DNA of 6,529 bases from Nitrospirota bacterium. Its GTDB lineage: Bacteria > Nitrospirota_A > Leptospirillia > Leptospirillales > Leptospirillaceae. The notes beneath the pieces are model-generated. The model made no database searches, was not told the origin of the DNA, and was given only the letters and a program-made list of their open reading frames with translations. Made by a program: the position numbers and the translations under genes. The stretch lies in contig JAKBTA010000074.1 of assembly GCA_021844645.1 (NCBI GenBank), forward strand, positions 1 through 6,529, read 5' to 3'. Position 1 is the stretch's first letter. The number at the start of each line of letters is the position of its first letter. Of the stretch, positions 5,778 through 6,529 are shown piece by piece.

Positions 5778-6455
5778 GTGAAGCCTTCAGGCTCTCAAGA
5801 CAAAACAACGACCTTTGCCCGGATTTATCGCTGGTTTCGGTACACGCTCTCGGAGGAATGGCGACTCATACGGGAACTGCTCGCCCTTTTCCAGGAGTTG
5901 GCCCATCCGATCATTCTCCGGTTCAAGCTTCGACTCACAAGACGCTCGATCAAGAATCGGAGAACAGAATGGATCAAGATGCTTGGCAAGGAAACGTTTG
6001 AGACCCCTCCCCTTTTTTCCAGGTTTTCCGAATCTCTGAGAGAAAACCGCTCATCCGGAAAAATCATTGAACGCATTGAATCCCTGGATCGGCTGGAAGG
6101 AAAGATCGAAGAACAGATCATGATTTTTGAAGACGCCCGCTCCCAGCAGATTCTTGCCGGCCTTTCGGCAAAAATAGCGGAACACCAGCTGGAATCAAGG
6201 GTCATTCCCATCAGGGATCGTTCGGTCTATCTTGCCCTCACGGTCGATGAAGCCAGGATCAGGGCTCAGGAACAGGGTATCATCATGATAACCGCGCTCA
6301 GAAGGGGTGTGGTGCTTTCAGGGAGAACCATTCTGAGGATCGACGATCTCATTGTCGGCATTGTTCCGGCTTTTGCCGTCAGGGGAGAAGAAGAAGCATG
6401 GGGTATCGACCATCGCCAGGTTCATCCTTCTATGGATACAGATGGCGTGATTTAG
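5778..6455 (+). CDS. protein of unknown function, 225 residues
   Basis: I do not recognise this protein. It appears soluble: there is no signal peptide and no clear membrane helix, although residues 12-60 look like a basic amphipathic helical region with hydrophobic faces (W19, F20, LLALF at 34-38, and PIIL at 44-47). Residues about 85-140 are charged and helix-prone, possibly coiled coil. Residues about 144-210 look like a small mixed alpha/beta domain, with hydrophobic strands around YLAL (151-154), GIIMITAL (167-174) and LIVGIVPAFAV (191-201). It contains no cysteine. The GTG start at 5778 has an excellent ribosome site, AGGAG at 5766-5770, seven bases upstream. A different frame opening at 5759 lacks one. 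The next gene begins 4 bases after the stop, so the two are probably co-transcribed. It is a real gene judging by length, ribosome site and composition; its role is unknown. Confidence 0.75.
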   Translation: MKPSGSQDKTTTFARIYRWFRYTLSEEWRLIRELLALFQELAHPIILRFKLRLTRRSIKNRRTEWIKMLGKETFETPPLFSRFSESLRENRSSGKIIERIESLDRLEGKIEEQIMIFEDARSQQILAGLSAKIAEHQLESRVIPIRDRSVYLALTVDEARIRAQEQGIIMITALRRGVVLSGRTILRIDDLIVGIVPAFAVRGEEEAWGIDHRQVHPSMDTDGVI

Positions 6456-6459
6456 TCTG

Positions 6460-6529
6460 GTGAAAAAAGAGATCAGGGCTCTTGTGAGACGTTCTCCTGA
6501 ACCCCGTTCAGATCCTCAAACTTCTGAAA
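6460..6529 (+). CDS. start of a downstream gene, cut by window edge
   Basis: An open frame starts with GTG at 6460, four bases after the previous stop, and stays open for 23 codons to the window end. It reads KKEIRALVRRSPEP in the visible part, a basic N-terminus. There is no clear ribosome site for GTG 6460, so translation may be coupled to the preceding gene. A second in-frame GTG at 6484 has CAGGG five bases upstream and could be the true start. Too little is present to suggest a function. The tight spacing suggests an operon with the 225-residue gene. Confidence 0.45.
   Translation, partial: MKKEIRALVRRSPEPRSDPQTSE

Noticed and set aside
5759..6001. 80-residue plus-strand frame overlapping the start of the 225-residue gene
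   Set aside because: It is in a different frame from the longer gene, lacks a ribosome site before its start, and the AGGAG at 5766-5770 serves the GTG at 5778.

Overview
The window comes from a Gram-negative (diderm) bacterium. It carries a compact tolQ-tolR-tolA-tolB cluster, the energised trans-envelope system that only makes sense in a cell with an outer membrane. Base composition looks moderate, close to balanced GC. Start codons are often not ATG: GTG for tolA and the 225-residue gene, and probably TTG for the dehydrogenase. I cannot name the taxon from sequence alone. The TonB-like TolA linker argues against an enterobacterial relative, but that is only an impression.

Region 1 (1-2873, minus strand) is the tol operon, read right to left. 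TolQ (three-helix inner-membrane stator) overlaps TolR (Asp-containing rotor or plug subunit) by one base. TolA (periplasm-spanning force transducer) follows after 6 bases. TolB (periplasmic beta-propeller) overlaps tolA by 11 bases and runs off the left edge. TolQ-TolR uses the proton motive force to move TolA, which acts on TolB and Pal at the outer membrane. A pal gene may follow outside the window.

Region 2 (about 2913-3232) holds a complete tRNA-Asp(GTC) on the same strand as tol, with an encoded CCA end. It is preceded by a good sigma70-type promoter. It is followed by a small hairpin plus T-run that may terminate it and that echoes the 3' end of the tRNA.

Region 3 (3472-4047, minus) is a six-helix membrane protein of the TMEM175/DUF1211 family with the RxxxFSD signature. 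Its 5' leader contains a strong hairpin. A stretch of about 690 bases upstream has no convincing gene.

Region 4 (4743-5648, minus) is an NAD(P)-dependent oxidoreductase of the beta-hydroxyacid dehydrogenase (3-hydroxyisobutyrate dehydrogenase-like) family. It is divergent from region 5 (5778-6455, plus), a protein of unknown function followed 4 bases later by the start of another gene that leaves the window. The 129-base divergent intergenic region carries a perfect 7+7 palindrome and a direct repeat at 11-base spacing, which could be regulator sites.

Most of the window is ordinary chromosomal housekeeping. I do not see a defence system, mobile element, CRISPR array or other clearly new system. 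The least explained pieces are the 225-residue protein with its control region, the hairpin leader of the TMEM175 gene, and the partial tRNA echo.
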